From the NCBI RefSeq assembly GCF_028464225.1, contig NZ_JAQPCN010000002.1:186001-250000 (forward strand): a DNA stretch of 64,000 nt, in the 5' to 3' direction. The number at the start of each line of letters is the position of its first letter. Within the stretch, counting starts at the first letter, position 1. The notes beneath the pieces are model-generated. The model made no database searches. It was not told where the DNA came from and worked only from the letters and a program-made list of their open reading frames with translations. The position numbers were made by a program, and so were the translations under genes. Below, one piece after another: positions 24,419 through 33,840 of the stretch. This DNA comes from Zeaxanthinibacter sp. PT1 (GTDB taxonomy: Bacteria > Bacteroidota > Bacteroidia > Flavobacteriales > Flavobacteriaceae).

Positions 24419-25390
24419 ATGTCTAATACTACACGAACCGACAACAACAAAACTACCTCCCCTACCGAGATATCAGGCTCGGGCTGGTGGGATATTCTAA
24501 AACGAGTTAAAACTCAATTGTCTAATGATCATGTACAGATTGTCGCAGCAGGGATTGCTTTTTATTTTTTCCTCGCGATTTTCCCCGCCATAGCTGCCTT
24601 TGTCTCTATCTATAGTCTTATAATGGACCCATCGTCCATGAACCAACAGTTATCCCATCTACAGGGGTCACTACCATCCCAGGCCTTTGGTTTGATCAGG
24701 GATGTGATGACTTCCGTAAGCCAGCAATCCCAGCAAGCACTTGGATGGAGTATCGCCCTGAGTATCCTTTTCAGTTTATGGAGTGCCAATAAAGGAACAA
24801 CGGCCATCTTTAAAGGCCTGAATATAGCATACCATGAATCTGACGATCGCAGTTTTATCAAGAGAAAAGCCATTACCCTAGGCATTACCTTGCTTTCTAT
24901 TGTGGTTGGGGTTCTTAGTCTCGGTGTTATAATTGCCTTTCCCTCCTACCTCTCGGGACTCAATCTCTCCGGCGGTTTAGAATTACTGGTCGGTGTTTTA
25001 AGATGGTTCTTGTTAGGATTTATAATCATGATGGGGCTATCCTTCCTTTATAAAATTGGTCCGGACCGGGATAATCCTGAATTCCGCTGGGTGAGCCCCG
25101 GGGCGGTGTCTGCCAGCTTATTGTGGCTGTTAGGTTCCCTTTTGTTTACCTGGTTCGTGAATAACTTTGGGAATTTTGGTAATACTTATGGTGGCTTTGC
25201 GTCCGTGATCATCCTGATGTTGTGGTTTTTCTTAACAGCATTTATCATCCTGCTCGGTGCCGAAATTAACGCGGAGAGCGAACACCAGGTTAGAAAAGAT
25301 AGCACAGTGGGGGAAGATGATCCCATTGGGCAAAGAGATGCACATTATGCTGATCGAGTAGCTTCTAGAAATAAAAGAAGTGCTGAATGA
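24419..25390 (+). CDS. YihY/BrkB-family membrane protein
   Basis: A 323-residue protein with six predicted membrane helices. Family landmarks are the first helix region HVQIVAAGIAFYFFLAIFPAI, the segment ALSILFSLWSANKGTTAIFKGLN, and the C-terminal GGFASVIILMLWFFLTAFIILLGAEIN. YihY (formerly RNase BN) proteins are membrane proteins of uncertain function, suggested to be transporters. The acidic C-terminal tail is cytosolic. It stands alone, 92 bases before the GntA-like gene. Confidence 0.88.
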   Translation: MSNTTRTDNNKTTSPTEISGSGWWDILKRVKTQLSNDHVQIVAAGIAFYFFLAIFPAIAAFVSIYSLIMDPSSMNQQLSHLQGSLPSQAFGLIRDVMTSVSQQSQQALGWSIALSILFSLWSANKGTTAIFKGLNIAYHESDDRSFIKRKAITLGITLLSIVVGVLSLGVIIAFPSYLSGLNLSGGLELLVGVLRWFLLGFIIMMGLSFLYKIGPDRDNPEFRWVSPGAVSASLLWLLGSLLFTWFVNNFGNFGNTYGGFASVIILMLWFFLTAFIILLGAEINAESEHQVRKDSTVGEDDPIGQRDAHYADRVASRNKRSAE

Positions 25391-25482
25391 TCACTAAATC
25401 GATTAAAGGATATGACTATCGGGTTAAAGGAGAAAGGCCCTTCGACCTAATTTTACGGAGTTAGACTTTTTATAAGACCTTT

Positions 25483-26160
25483 ATGGATAAGCATATTGAA
25501 AATCACCTTAGGCAGGAATTTCACCATTTTATTCTGGACCAAGATCATCCCTGTATTATGGCCAGGACCATGTTTAAACTGGATACCTTTAAACTTAAGG
25601 CCTACCCGGCAATGGGTAGTGCGCAGACCACGGATAAACTACTGGATGACCTGGAGAACTACCTGGATAATTACGATTTCTCATCCACGGAATTCTATAG
25701 TTTTATCGCTGCTTTTCCCGAAATGAACATACAAACGGAAGTTGAATATGAACAACTGTTATGGAAACAACTGCAGCAATTACACCTCAAGGATGATAAA
25801 GACTGGGATCCCGATGTGAGTTCGGATCCAGACGCTCCGGATTTTAGCTTTAGTTTGCTTGGGAAAGCCTTTTATATAGTGGGCATGCATCCAAAAAGTT
25901 CAAGGCTGGCCCGGCGCAGTCCTGTGCCCTGCATTGTTTTCAACCTCCATTGGCAGTTTGAGCAATTACGGGAAATGGGTACCTACCAGCGTATAAGGGA
26001 TACGATACGGGAACGTGATAAAGAGAGGAACGGGTCCGTGAACCCCATGCTCAGTGATTTTGGCACCTCGAGTGAAGCCAGGCAATACAGTGGCCGACAG
26101 GTGCCGGGCGCCTGGCAATGTCCTTTCTACAGGAAACAATTAGAAGCAGAAAACGAATGA
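25483..26160 (+). CDS. GntA/YqcI-YcgG-family heme-dependent guanidino N-hydroxylase-like protein
   Basis: A 225-residue protein of the YqcI/YcgG family. Two blocks identify it: HPCIMARTMF (residues 22-31) and GKAFYIVGMHPKSSRLARR to IVFNLHWQFEQLR (127-163), with His136, the Arg141/144/145 cluster and His156. Characterised relatives are GntA in guanitoxin biosynthesis and arginine N-hydroxylases such as AglA of argolaphos biosynthesis, both heme-dependent enzymes that hydroxylate a guanidino nitrogen. One of the histidines may be the heme ligand. The gene is coupled by an ATGA overlap to a DUF1989 gene. An arginine-like or guanidine substrate is likely by family; the physiological product is unknown. 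Confidence 0.8.
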   Translation: MDKHIENHLRQEFHHFILDQDHPCIMARTMFKLDTFKLKAYPAMGSAQTTDKLLDDLENYLDNYDFSSTEFYSFIAAFPEMNIQTEVEYEQLLWKQLQQLHLKDDKDWDPDVSSDPDAPDFSFSLLGKAFYIVGMHPKSSRLARRSPVPCIVFNLHWQFEQLREMGTYQRIRDTIRERDKERNGSVNPMLSDFGTSSEARQYSGRQVPGAWQCPFYRKQLEAENE

Positions 26161-26732
26161 ATATAATCCCAAAACAGAGCGGCACAAGTTTTCTCCTCAA
26201 GAAAGACCAGGTCTTAACCGTGGTAGATCCTGAGGGGGGACAAGTCAGTGATATGGTATTGTTCAATGCTTTAGACAAAGGAGAGAAATTATCATCGGGC
26301 AAGACACTCGATTTTGAGGAGACCATTCTCATTACCGAAGGACATCATCTCTGGAGTAACAGGTCTAATAAATTAATTAAGATCCTTGAAGATACCAACG
26401 GTCGGAACGATTTCCTCCTGGCACCATGCTCCCCTGAAACCTTTCAGATTATGTACGGGATTGAAGGGTACCATCCCAGCTGTTTTGAAAACCTTTGCCT
26501 GAATCTTGAAAAATTTGACATCCTGCCGGATGATATTCCGACTGCCTTTAATATTTTTATGAATGTACAATTTGAGACTTCAGGAAAGATCACGGTAGTC
26601 CCACCTACATCCCGAGCTGGGGACAGGATACGATTTAAAGCGCTGAAGGACCTGGTCGTAGCTCTGACTGCATGTTCTGCCGAAGACAGCAATGGCGGCA
26701 CCTTTAAGCCTATACATTATATTATAGAATAA
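26157..26732 (+). CDS. DUF1989 / urea-carboxylase-associated family protein
   Basis: A 191-residue protein starting at ATG 26157, which overlaps the stop of the previous gene (ATGA); an upstream ATG at 26118 is less likely. DUF1989 features are the GGQVSDMVLFN segment, the LAPCSPETFQIMYG block with Cys91, and YHPSCFENLCL with His106, Cys109 and Asn112. DUF1989 proteins travel with urea or guanidine carboxylase, and a pair of them was shown to form carboxyguanidine deiminase (CgdAB). No carboxylase is present here. Coupled with a guanidino N-hydroxylase, it may deiminate or otherwise process an N-hydroxyguanidine; this is inference. Confidence 0.8.
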   Translation: MNIIPKQSGTSFLLKKDQVLTVVDPEGGQVSDMVLFNALDKGEKLSSGKTLDFEETILITEGHHLWSNRSNKLIKILEDTNGRNDFLLAPCSPETFQIMYGIEGYHPSCFENLCLNLEKFDILPDDIPTAFNIFMNVQFETSGKITVVPPTSRAGDRIRFKALKDLVVALTACSAEDSNGGTFKPIHYIIE

Positions 26733-26823
26733 GAAAACAAGGCTTTAAAATAGCTTATATTGGTGGCAGTGATCCTACGCACTTGATTGACCATGTATCG
26801 CCATCAATTTACAAAATGACTTT

Positions 26824-29736
26824 ATGAAGTATTATTATACCCTGTTTATTAGCTTTTTCTTTCTACCCCTCTTTACCCTGGACGCGCAAGAAATTCCGAA
26901 CAGCACCATCAAAGAATATATCGTTGATTTTAAAAAAGATCCACGGGGTCCTTATCATAGGATACGCTGGTTCTGCAATGATGGATCTATAAGGGAACCC
27001 CGTGATCCCTGCCCGGATAGTATTGGAGGTGGAATTCAGCATGCCAGCTACAAGCAGGATGTTCTCTCCTTGGCAAAGAAGAATAAATTGTATTTCGGGC
27101 AGATTCTCGCAGCCACGGATAATGGTGAATTCTGGGATCATGAAAATAACCAGAGCAGGCTGAAACAATACCAGATAGGACGCTACCTTGCCAGTGTAGA
27201 TGACGGATGGATAATGCGAAGAGCACAATTCTACCGGGGTGCAATTCAGTCCGAAGATGAGCAGGCATGGGGGATCGACTTCTATAAGGAGCTATTTTCC
27301 CGGGATTCTATCTTAAAGAAGCACTATTACCTGCTCAGGCAGTCCCTGAGGGATGTACCACATTCCGGGGATACGAATGTCGCACAGGATATGAGAAGCC
27401 AGAGTAAGGTGATCTCTGAAGCCTACGCCCCTTTTATGGATGCCAGGATCAAGATCCATGGTAAACCCGAACCTACAGATATCACTATGGTTCGGAAATT
27501 CCTGGATAAACAACGGGACAAACTAACCCCCGGTCTTATACGGGACATGAACGAGTTGCTGAAAACCATGGAGGAATTTCACAGCCCGGTTAGTATGACC
27601 GCCCTTGCGGCAAAGGTGGAGCAAGTACAAGGGGATAATCTGTTCACCCAAGCCTTAAAAGCCTCCCTGATGGCCCTGCACCATGAGAACGATGCCGAGA
27701 CCATAGTGAAAGGTATTGCCGATATGCTCTGCGAGGTTCGTGAGAATGTCACAAGTCTCGAAAAACCGGAAGATCGATTGATGATCCTGGATATGAGTAT
27801 TGACCTGGAGAATGAACTTATCAAACAATTACAGGATTGGAACCCCGATAACATTCGCCAACTCCTGGAGAAGATCTATACCTTGTCTTACGCCAGTATG
27901 GGGTCGGGTTTGATAGAAGCACATGAATGGGAAGCCGTAAATGATGCTTTAATGGTACAGGACGGGCAGGAAGAAATTAGCATGGAGAATATGTTAACCT
28001 TCCAGAGAGCGGCACGTTCCGTTGTAGAATGGAGTGCAGCAATGGTAAAAGCAGTTTACGGAACCGAGGTTAACCGGTATTCAGAATTTGAGCCCCTGGC
28101 CCGTACCTTTCTCGATGACCGGATTCGCAGCTCTGTAAGTCTTGGCCTGGGAGAAAGTGTCAGCAGGCTGGGCGACTATATTTCCTTAAAATCTTCCTTG
28201 GAAAACAAGGTATTCAATATTGCTGACCAAGGCGCCATTCGTGGTCTTAACCCCGGATATGCCAAAGGAACCCTGGTCGTTGTAGCAGGGGATCCTGAAG
28301 CTATAGAGGTGGAAACAGATAAAATTTACGTATTCCAGAGACCCCCGGCTGATCTTAAGCCGGTAGCAGGCATTATGACCGTCTCCGAAGGAAACCTGGT
28401 TTCTCATGTACAATTACTGGCCAGGAACCTGGGAATACCGAATGCAGCCCTTTCAGAAACTAACCTGCAGGAACTCAGATCAAAAGACGGTACAGAGGTA
28501 TTTTATGCAGTCACCCCTGCTGGAAATGTCGTAATGAAGTCGGCCGCGAATATGACAGCAGAAGAAAACCAACTCTTCAGTTCCCAAAGCAGGAACAGCA
28601 ACAAGATCACAGTACCTACAGAGAATATTAATACTGCCGCAGCACAAGTACTGAGTTTGCGCGAAGTGGACGCGGATGATTCAGGGGCGTTATGTGGTCC
28701 TAAGGCTGCCAACCTGGGAGAACTTAAGAAATTGTTCCCGGAGCATGTTGTAGAAGGCCTGGTGATCCCTTTCGGGATATTCAGGCAACATATGGAACAT
28801 CCAATGCCGGGAAAAGATCTTTCTTACTGGGAATTCTTGACAAGGACGTTTAAAGAGGCCGACCAAATGAGGCAGGCAGGTTCTTCTGAAAAACAAGTAG
28901 AAGAATTCCAGCTATCCAAGCTGAAGGTCCTGGCAGATGCGATCCGGGGTATAAAATTGTCCGATGAATTCACTAATGCCCTGGAGGAGCAATTTAAAGA
29001 TGTACTGGGTGGCAGCATGGGCGATGTACCGGTCTTCTTGCGTAGTGACACCAATATGGAAGACTTGAAGGAATTTACAGGTGCCGGACTTAACCTTACT
29101 CTTTTTAATATCCTGGAACGTGAGAAGATTCTCCAGGGTGTGAAAAATGTGTGGGCATCACCCTATAGCGAACGCAGTTTTAAGTGGAGGCAAAGCTACC
29201 TCTTAAACCCTGAAAATGTTTACCCTTCCATTTTGATCATTCCCAGTGTGGATGTCGACTATTCGGGCGTTATGATAACCAAGGGAATTAATGTTGGGAC
29301 CGAAGAAGACCTTACGGTAGCTTTCAGCAGGGGTGCTGGAGGTGCTGTAGACGGCCAATCAGCCGAGACCTACCTCATTACAGATCATAGCTGGCAACTC
29401 CTCTCCCCTGCCCGGCAGCCAGATTACATCCGGCTTCCGGTCTCAGGAGGTGTTCAAAAACACTATGCCACTTACGAAGAACCAATACTGAATCCAGGGA
29501 ATATTGAATCGATCAGGGCAATAGCTTCGGAGATCCGTAAAAAGATTCCGGAGACCCAGGATGCTTCTTACCAAGGGGCCTACGATGTAGAGCTCGGGTT
29601 CCGGGATAATAAACTCTGGTTGTTCCAGATCAGACCATTTGTCGAGAATAACAATGCCAGGACATCAGAATACCTGAACAGTATCAGCCCGGAGAAGCCA
29701 GATAATTTTAAGATTGAACTAGATACAAAGATTTAA
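26824..29736 (+). CDS. Exported PEP-synthase/glucan-water-dikinase-like protein
   Basis: A 970-residue protein with an N-terminal signal peptide (LFISFFFLPLFTLDAQ). Residues about 22-500 are a helical region I do not recognise. A phosphohistidine (PEP-utiliser) domain follows, with His528 in NLVSHVQLLARNLGIPN, and then a C-terminal ATP-grasp nucleotide-binding domain from about 620: GPKAANLGEL, RSDTNMEDLKEFTGAGL at 740-756, and DVELGF to FQIRPF at 921-939. The order His domain then ATP domain is that of glucan water dikinases, opposite to bacterial PEP synthase. Such enzymes move the beta phosphate of ATP to an acceptor through the histidine. Export would place it away from cytosolic ATP, which is unusual. 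The gene is 4 bases upstream of a serine hydrolase. Confidence 0.75.
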   Translation: MKYYYTLFISFFFLPLFTLDAQEIPNSTIKEYIVDFKKDPRGPYHRIRWFCNDGSIREPRDPCPDSIGGGIQHASYKQDVLSLAKKNKLYFGQILAATDNGEFWDHENNQSRLKQYQIGRYLASVDDGWIMRRAQFYRGAIQSEDEQAWGIDFYKELFSRDSILKKHYYLLRQSLRDVPHSGDTNVAQDMRSQSKVISEAYAPFMDARIKIHGKPEPTDITMVRKFLDKQRDKLTPGLIRDMNELLKTMEEFHSPVSMTALAAKVEQVQGDNLFTQALKASLMALHHENDAETIVKGIADMLCEVRENVTSLEKPEDRLMILDMSIDLENELIKQLQDWNPDNIRQLLEKIYTLSYASMGSGLIEAHEWEAVNDALMVQDGQEEISMENMLTFQRAARSVVEWSAAMVKAVYGTEVNRYSEFEPLARTFLDDRIRSSVSLGLGESVSRLGDYISLKSSLENKVFNIADQGAIRGLNPGYAKGTLVVVAGDPEAIEVETDKIYVFQRPPADLKPVAGIMTVSEGNLVSHVQLLARNLGIPNAALSETNLQELRSKDGTEVFYAVTPAGNVVMKSAANMTAEENQLFSSQSRNSNKITVPTENINTAAAQVLSLREVDADDSGALCGPKAANLGELKKLFPEHVVEGLVIPFGIFRQHMEHPMPGKDLSYWEFLTRTFKEADQMRQAGSSEKQVEEFQLSKLKVLADAIRGIKLSDEFTNALEEQFKDVLGGSMGDVPVFLRSDTNMEDLKEFTGAGLNLTLFNILEREKILQGVKNVWASPYSERSFKWRQSYLLNPENVYPSILIIPSVDVDYSGVMITKGINVGTEEDLTVAFSRGAGGAVDGQSAETYLITDHSWQLLSPARQPDYIRLPVSGGVQKHYATYEEPILNPGNIESIRAIASEIRKKIPETQDASYQGAYDVELGFRDNKLWLFQIRPFVENNNARTSEYLNSISPEKPDNFKIELDTKI

Positions 29737-29739
29737 AAT

Positions 29740-30984
29740 ATGCGTACCCATTTTCTACTCATCAGTACATTTTTTATACTCACATCACTGGGCTTGTTCC
29801 TGTATCCAATAGACGGCTATGAGAGGAGTGGGATTACCAGGTTGCTGCAAATACAGAAATTCCAGGAAGACAGTGTCCCCTATACTCGAATTCCCAAAGG
29901 GGCCTACCTTAAAATGGATAAAATAAGGCTAAACCTACTATCCAGGCAGGGAGACTCTATGGAGGAACTACTTACAGAAGACCGGGGTTTCGCAGAGAAG
30001 ATCAATAAGCTCTTTCCGGGAAAGGGCTATTCGGCAACGGTAATGGACATCACTAAACCCGATTCTCTTCGCTATTCTGCTTACAGGGAGAATATTGGTT
30101 ATCAACCCGGGAGCGTAGGGAAACTGGCCGTATTGATCGCTTTATTTGACCAGTTGGCTAAATTATGTCCGGAAGATTTTGAACAACGGATTGCTCTGCT
30201 GAAGAATCGTAAGGTAAAGTCAGGGATATGGGGTACGGGTGACCATCATACGGTACCCATATATAACCCGGAAACAGAAAAGCTGAGCAGACGTACTGTC
30301 AGGGCTGAAGATGAATTTACCTTATTTGAATGGGCAGATCACATGGTCTCTGTCAGCAATAACGGGGCAGCTAGCGTTGTATACAGGGAAGCCTTGCTTA
30401 TGGCAGCACTTGGAGAAGATTACCTCACCTTAACACCGGAGGAATCTGAAAGATTCTTCAAGGAAACTCCACGTGATTCCCTGACCAACCTGTCTCATGC
30501 TATTGTTAACGATCCACTGAGGGAAATGGGAATCACTGAAGACGAATGGCGATTGGGAGGTTTTTTCACTAATGGACCAGACCGGTATGTGAGTCGAAAG
30601 GGTGGCAGTATAGGAACGCCTGTAGGCCTGATGAAATTTATGCTGAAGATGGAGCAGGGAGAAGCCATAGATGCCCCTTCTAGCTTGGAGATGAAGCGAC
30701 TGATGTACCTTACAGACCGGCGCATTCGATATGCCCATTCACCAAGGCTCAATGATGCCGCTGTATATTTTAAATCAGGGAGTTTCTACAAATGTGATCG
30801 CCAAAAAAATCCCGATTGCGGCGATTATGCAGGAAATGTCTTTAATTATATGAATTCTGTTATCCTGGTAGAACATCCGGATGGAACCCGTTACATCGTT
30901 TGCCTCATGACCAATGTATTAAATAAAAATTCTGCAGGGGAACATATGTACCTCGCTACAGCTATAGATAGGATATTACATTGA
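29740..30984 (+). CDS. Class-A-beta-lactamase-fold serine hydrolase (first copy)
   Basis: A 414-residue protein with an N-terminal hydrophobic segment (LLISTFFILTSLGLFLYP) that is a signal peptide or anchor. The penicillin-recognising motifs are all present: SxxK as Ser125-Val-Gly-Lys128, SxN as Ser206-Asn-Asn208 and KTG-like Lys345-Ser-Gly347. It is larger than a class A beta-lactamase, and the N-terminal 100 residues are unlike it, so it is better called a serine hydrolase of that fold. It may act on cell wall peptides, an ester or an amide in the periplasm. It directly follows the exported dikinase-like gene and ends one base before the convergent Tlc/HEAT gene. Confidence 0.78.
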   Translation: MRTHFLLISTFFILTSLGLFLYPIDGYERSGITRLLQIQKFQEDSVPYTRIPKGAYLKMDKIRLNLLSRQGDSMEELLTEDRGFAEKINKLFPGKGYSATVMDITKPDSLRYSAYRENIGYQPGSVGKLAVLIALFDQLAKLCPEDFEQRIALLKNRKVKSGIWGTGDHHTVPIYNPETEKLSRRTVRAEDEFTLFEWADHMVSVSNNGAASVVYREALLMAALGEDYLTLTPEESERFFKETPRDSLTNLSHAIVNDPLREMGITEDEWRLGGFFTNGPDRYVSRKGGSIGTPVGLMKFMLKMEQGEAIDAPSSLEMKRLMYLTDRRIRYAHSPRLNDAAVYFKSGSFYKCDRQKNPDCGDYAGNVFNYMNSVILVEHPDGTRYIVCLMTNVLNKNSAGEHMYLATAIDRILH

Positions 30985-30985
30985 T

Positions 30986-33811
30986 CTAAACAGAAGTTGA
31001 CAGGCGCTTCATTACCTGCTTAGCGAGTTCACTGACCTCCGGGTTTTTATGACTGGACAGTTTCCTGACCACTTTTTTGTATTTCTGATCCCTGAGCTCA
31101 TCTATGATGCGCAAGCTGGCCAATTTTACCCGTTTTCCGCGGTTGGCCACTAGCATACTGATGCATTTATGTTCGTTCATCTTTTTCATAGCAGGCATGG
31201 CATTCTTCTGATCAATATTTTCAAGGATGCGGTATTCCAACAGGGGAAGAATAGCACCTTTCAGGCGATTGTGTAAAAGGTTATCCAGGAATTCCAGCGC
31301 GTTATTCACCGTGTCTTCCTTCTGGCTTTTTATCCCATAGTACGCCACTTCGATGTCTGCATGGTGATATTTTATACTGAGCAATTCAAAAATAGCCTGG
31401 AAACTGAGGTCTAATTGCTGGTAAAGAATCTGTAGTAATTCTTCCCTTGCAATCTGAAGGTTCAGCAGGTCTTTCTGCTTCTCGGGATCCTGGCTTAAGT
31501 TCAAAGATGCCTCTACAGTATTAATAGACCAGATCGTGTTCTTATAGTACTTAGTTTCCCGTATAATATATCTGTTGATCAGCCTGTCCGGGAATCGTAA
31601 TTTAGGGTTGGATAATTTAAGTTTCCGGAGGTGCTTAGCGGAGGCTAAACGAGTCCGGACATCGCGGTTCTTTAATAATTTTAATAAGGTGTTAACCGAG
31701 TGCTGGTTGTGAAAGGATCCGATAACATCGGGCAGGTAAGGCTTAACCTGGTCTTCTAATAACTCCTGTTCCGCCATCGCATACAGGGTTCTTGAAATTT
31801 CCTGCCCGTAGTTTTTAAGGGCCTTTATCCCCGCCTTTCTATATTTCTTTTCCTTAAGCGCATTGAGCAAGGGGTGTATAAATCTTTGATCTGCAGTAAG
31901 ACCTGCTGCCCTGATCGCTTTTTTGACCACCGCTTCTTCAGGCTTATCTATGTGTTCTTCAATAAAGGGATAAAATTCGGGTAGTCCTGCATGACCAATA
32001 ACCAACAGCAATTCTGAAAGGAACTGTTCTGATGGTGATGATGCGCTTTGGGTAATTTTAATTCGCTGACCGATACGCTCTGCCAAATGGTAGCGCGCCC
32101 CAAGTTTTTCATTGTTCGTCGCATCCTGTGCCAGGCACAATAGGGCTGCGTCGGCAATCTGGGCTTGCGGATGATCCAGGTAGGTATTAAAGACGTACAC
32201 GTCATTGATGTGAGTGTTATCCAAAATATATTCCATAGCTGCCAGGACCACTTCACGATCTTCGAGCTCTAAGAGCCCGACCACCTTTTTGGACGCCGTG
32301 CCTTTATCGTAGAAATGCAGCAATTTGAGCGCCTTCGTTTTAATCTTGTTATCCGGATGGTACAGCAGCGCTATGATATCGGGTTGTAAAGTTTTTAGCT
32401 TATAATCATCCAACTTATCGAGCAACCTGAGAATTTCTTCCTCCGTGCCCTTACTCAGTATTTGCTTTGCATGCCTAAGGGTAGCTGCCCTCCTATCCCC
32501 TTTCTTATCCTTGGCCACCGGATCTATGGAGCTTTTAAGATTTCTCCTGAACGAGTCAAAATATGCTTCACGCAACCTGTATATCAGTATGATCCAGACA
32601 AAAAGAAATAGCAGAATCAGGATGGTGATATAAATGGTGTCTATCTCCATTTTCCGGATCACGAAATAGAGTAAGAGGCCGGCGATTCCACCGGAGATAC
32701 TGTCCACCACAACATCGATATAAGATTTGGCCTGGTTCTTAATTTGGAACGGGATGGGCATAATAGAAAGCTCCAGGGCAGCCTTATACACTGATTGTTT
32801 AAAGCTGCCGTCTATACCTTTAAGAAGCACCAGAACCCACAATTCCGGGAAGGTCAGGAATAATAAACTTCCCATGGCCAGTGCAAGAGGCATAAGTAAC
32901 AAGGTACTCGCAACCCCGAGGCGATCCATGATCCGGGTGGTTAATAGTAATTGGATCAACAAGGCCAGTACGTTGAAGGTAGAAAACCAGAAACCGAAGA
33001 ACGAGGCGAGGTCATCAGAGTCCGGAATTAATTTGTTGGCGTAATCACTGAATTGGAAATCAACCAATTTAGCTACAACGACCCCTACGGCAACAATCCC
33101 GGCAAGGTTAGAAAGGTGCTTGGAATCCAGGATAAGCCTGTACGCCGGGGATTCCTGTTCTGTCTTTGCTCTGGTGCGCTGTTTCCGGGTATACAGGTTT
33201 AACTTGGATATTCGCAATTTCCAGACGCTATGGAGGATAGGGATGCAACATAGTAGTAAAACTGCTGACAGCAGTATGGCGAATTTATTACCAAAATTAG
33301 AAGCTATAATAGAGGTCAGGTAGCCGCCGATGATCCCCCCGGATATAGCACCTGCACCAATAAAACTGAACAATCGTTTAGCTTCCCGGGAATTATATAC
33401 CATGTTGGCAAAGAGCCAGAATTGTGATGTGGTGAGTACGGCGAAAAGCGATACACTGATGTAATAGGCAAAAAGGGAAAAGGTGTTTATGAGCTTAAAG
33501 TGGATCAGCAGGCTTAGTAAAATGAAGCAGGCTGAAAAGAAGACGAGGCTCGAATAGATGATAACCCTGAGTGAGAAATAGTGGACTGCCTTGCTGTAAA
33601 AGTAAAAACTGCCCATAGCGATCAGGGCAGTCAGCATATAGCCGTAAGGAAGGTATCCTGCACCCAGTTCGGACAGGAACAAGGCGTTAACCGTTGGTTT
33701 TACGATAAGTAAAACGGTAATGATCAAAAAGATATACAACTGCATCAGCAGTGATACCCGGAATTCACCGTCCCTCAGCAGGAAAAGTTTCTTTAAGGTA
33801 GTTTTGAGCAT
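30986..33811 (-). CDS. Tlc-like nucleotide transporter/MFS protein fused to HEAT-type domain
   Basis: A 941-residue protein. Residues about 15-420 hold roughly eleven to twelve membrane helices; the opening (LYIFLIITVLLIVKPTVNALFLSELG, seen in parts) and GYMLTALIAMGSFYFYSKA resemble the ATP/ADP translocase (Tlc) branch of MFS-like carriers, of which Bacteroidota encode HEAT-fused forms. From about 450 to 941 the chain is soluble and made of helical repeats (LLDKLDDYKLKTLQPDI, LKLLHFYDKGTASKK, AIRAAGLTADQRFI, TLLKLLKNRDVRTRL), consistent with HEAT repeats. Transport of nucleotides is a family hint, not shown. It is followed on the minus strand by nothing in operon, but shares a convergent end with the first serine hydrolase and lies 29 bases after the second. 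Confidence 0.65.
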   Translation of the reverse strand: MLKTTLKKLFLLRDGEFRVSLLMQLYIFLIITVLLIVKPTVNALFLSELGAGYLPYGYMLTALIAMGSFYFYSKAVHYFSLRVIIYSSLVFFSACFILLSLLIHFKLINTFSLFAYYISVSLFAVLTTSQFWLFANMVYNSREAKRLFSFIGAGAISGGIIGGYLTSIIASNFGNKFAILLSAVLLLCCIPILHSVWKLRISKLNLYTRKQRTRAKTEQESPAYRLILDSKHLSNLAGIVAVGVVVAKLVDFQFSDYANKLIPDSDDLASFFGFWFSTFNVLALLIQLLLTTRIMDRLGVASTLLLMPLALAMGSLLFLTFPELWVLVLLKGIDGSFKQSVYKAALELSIMPIPFQIKNQAKSYIDVVVDSISGGIAGLLLYFVIRKMEIDTIYITILILLFLFVWIILIYRLREAYFDSFRRNLKSSIDPVAKDKKGDRRAATLRHAKQILSKGTEEEILRLLDKLDDYKLKTLQPDIIALLYHPDNKIKTKALKLLHFYDKGTASKKVVGLLELEDREVVLAAMEYILDNTHINDVYVFNTYLDHPQAQIADAALLCLAQDATNNEKLGARYHLAERIGQRIKITQSASSPSEQFLSELLLVIGHAGLPEFYPFIEEHIDKPEEAVVKKAIRAAGLTADQRFIHPLLNALKEKKYRKAGIKALKNYGQEISRTLYAMAEQELLEDQVKPYLPDVIGSFHNQHSVNTLLKLLKNRDVRTRLASAKHLRKLKLSNPKLRFPDRLINRYIIRETKYYKNTIWSINTVEASLNLSQDPEKQKDLLNLQIAREELLQILYQQLDLSFQAIFELLSIKYHHADIEVAYYGIKSQKEDTVNNALEFLDNLLHNRLKGAILPLLEYRILENIDQKNAMPAMKKMNEHKCISMLVANRGKRVKLASLRIIDELRDQKYKKVVRKLSSHKNPEVSELAKQVMKRLSTSV

Positions 33812-33840
33812 ACCGGCTTATTAGGTCTGCTCAAAAGTAC

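Noticed and set aside
26118-26156. Start of the DUF1989 gene at the upstream ATG
   Set aside because: It would overlap the previous gene by 43 bases; the ATGA overlap at 26157 is the usual coupling and begins at the domain.
26824-29736. Housekeeping PEP synthase
   Set aside because: A signal peptide, the reversed domain order and the long unfamiliar N-terminal part do not fit PpsA.
29740-30984. Antibiotic-resistance beta-lactamase
   Set aside because: The fold motifs are present, but the protein is much longer, with an unrelated N-terminal part, and no omega-loop glutamate motif could be placed.
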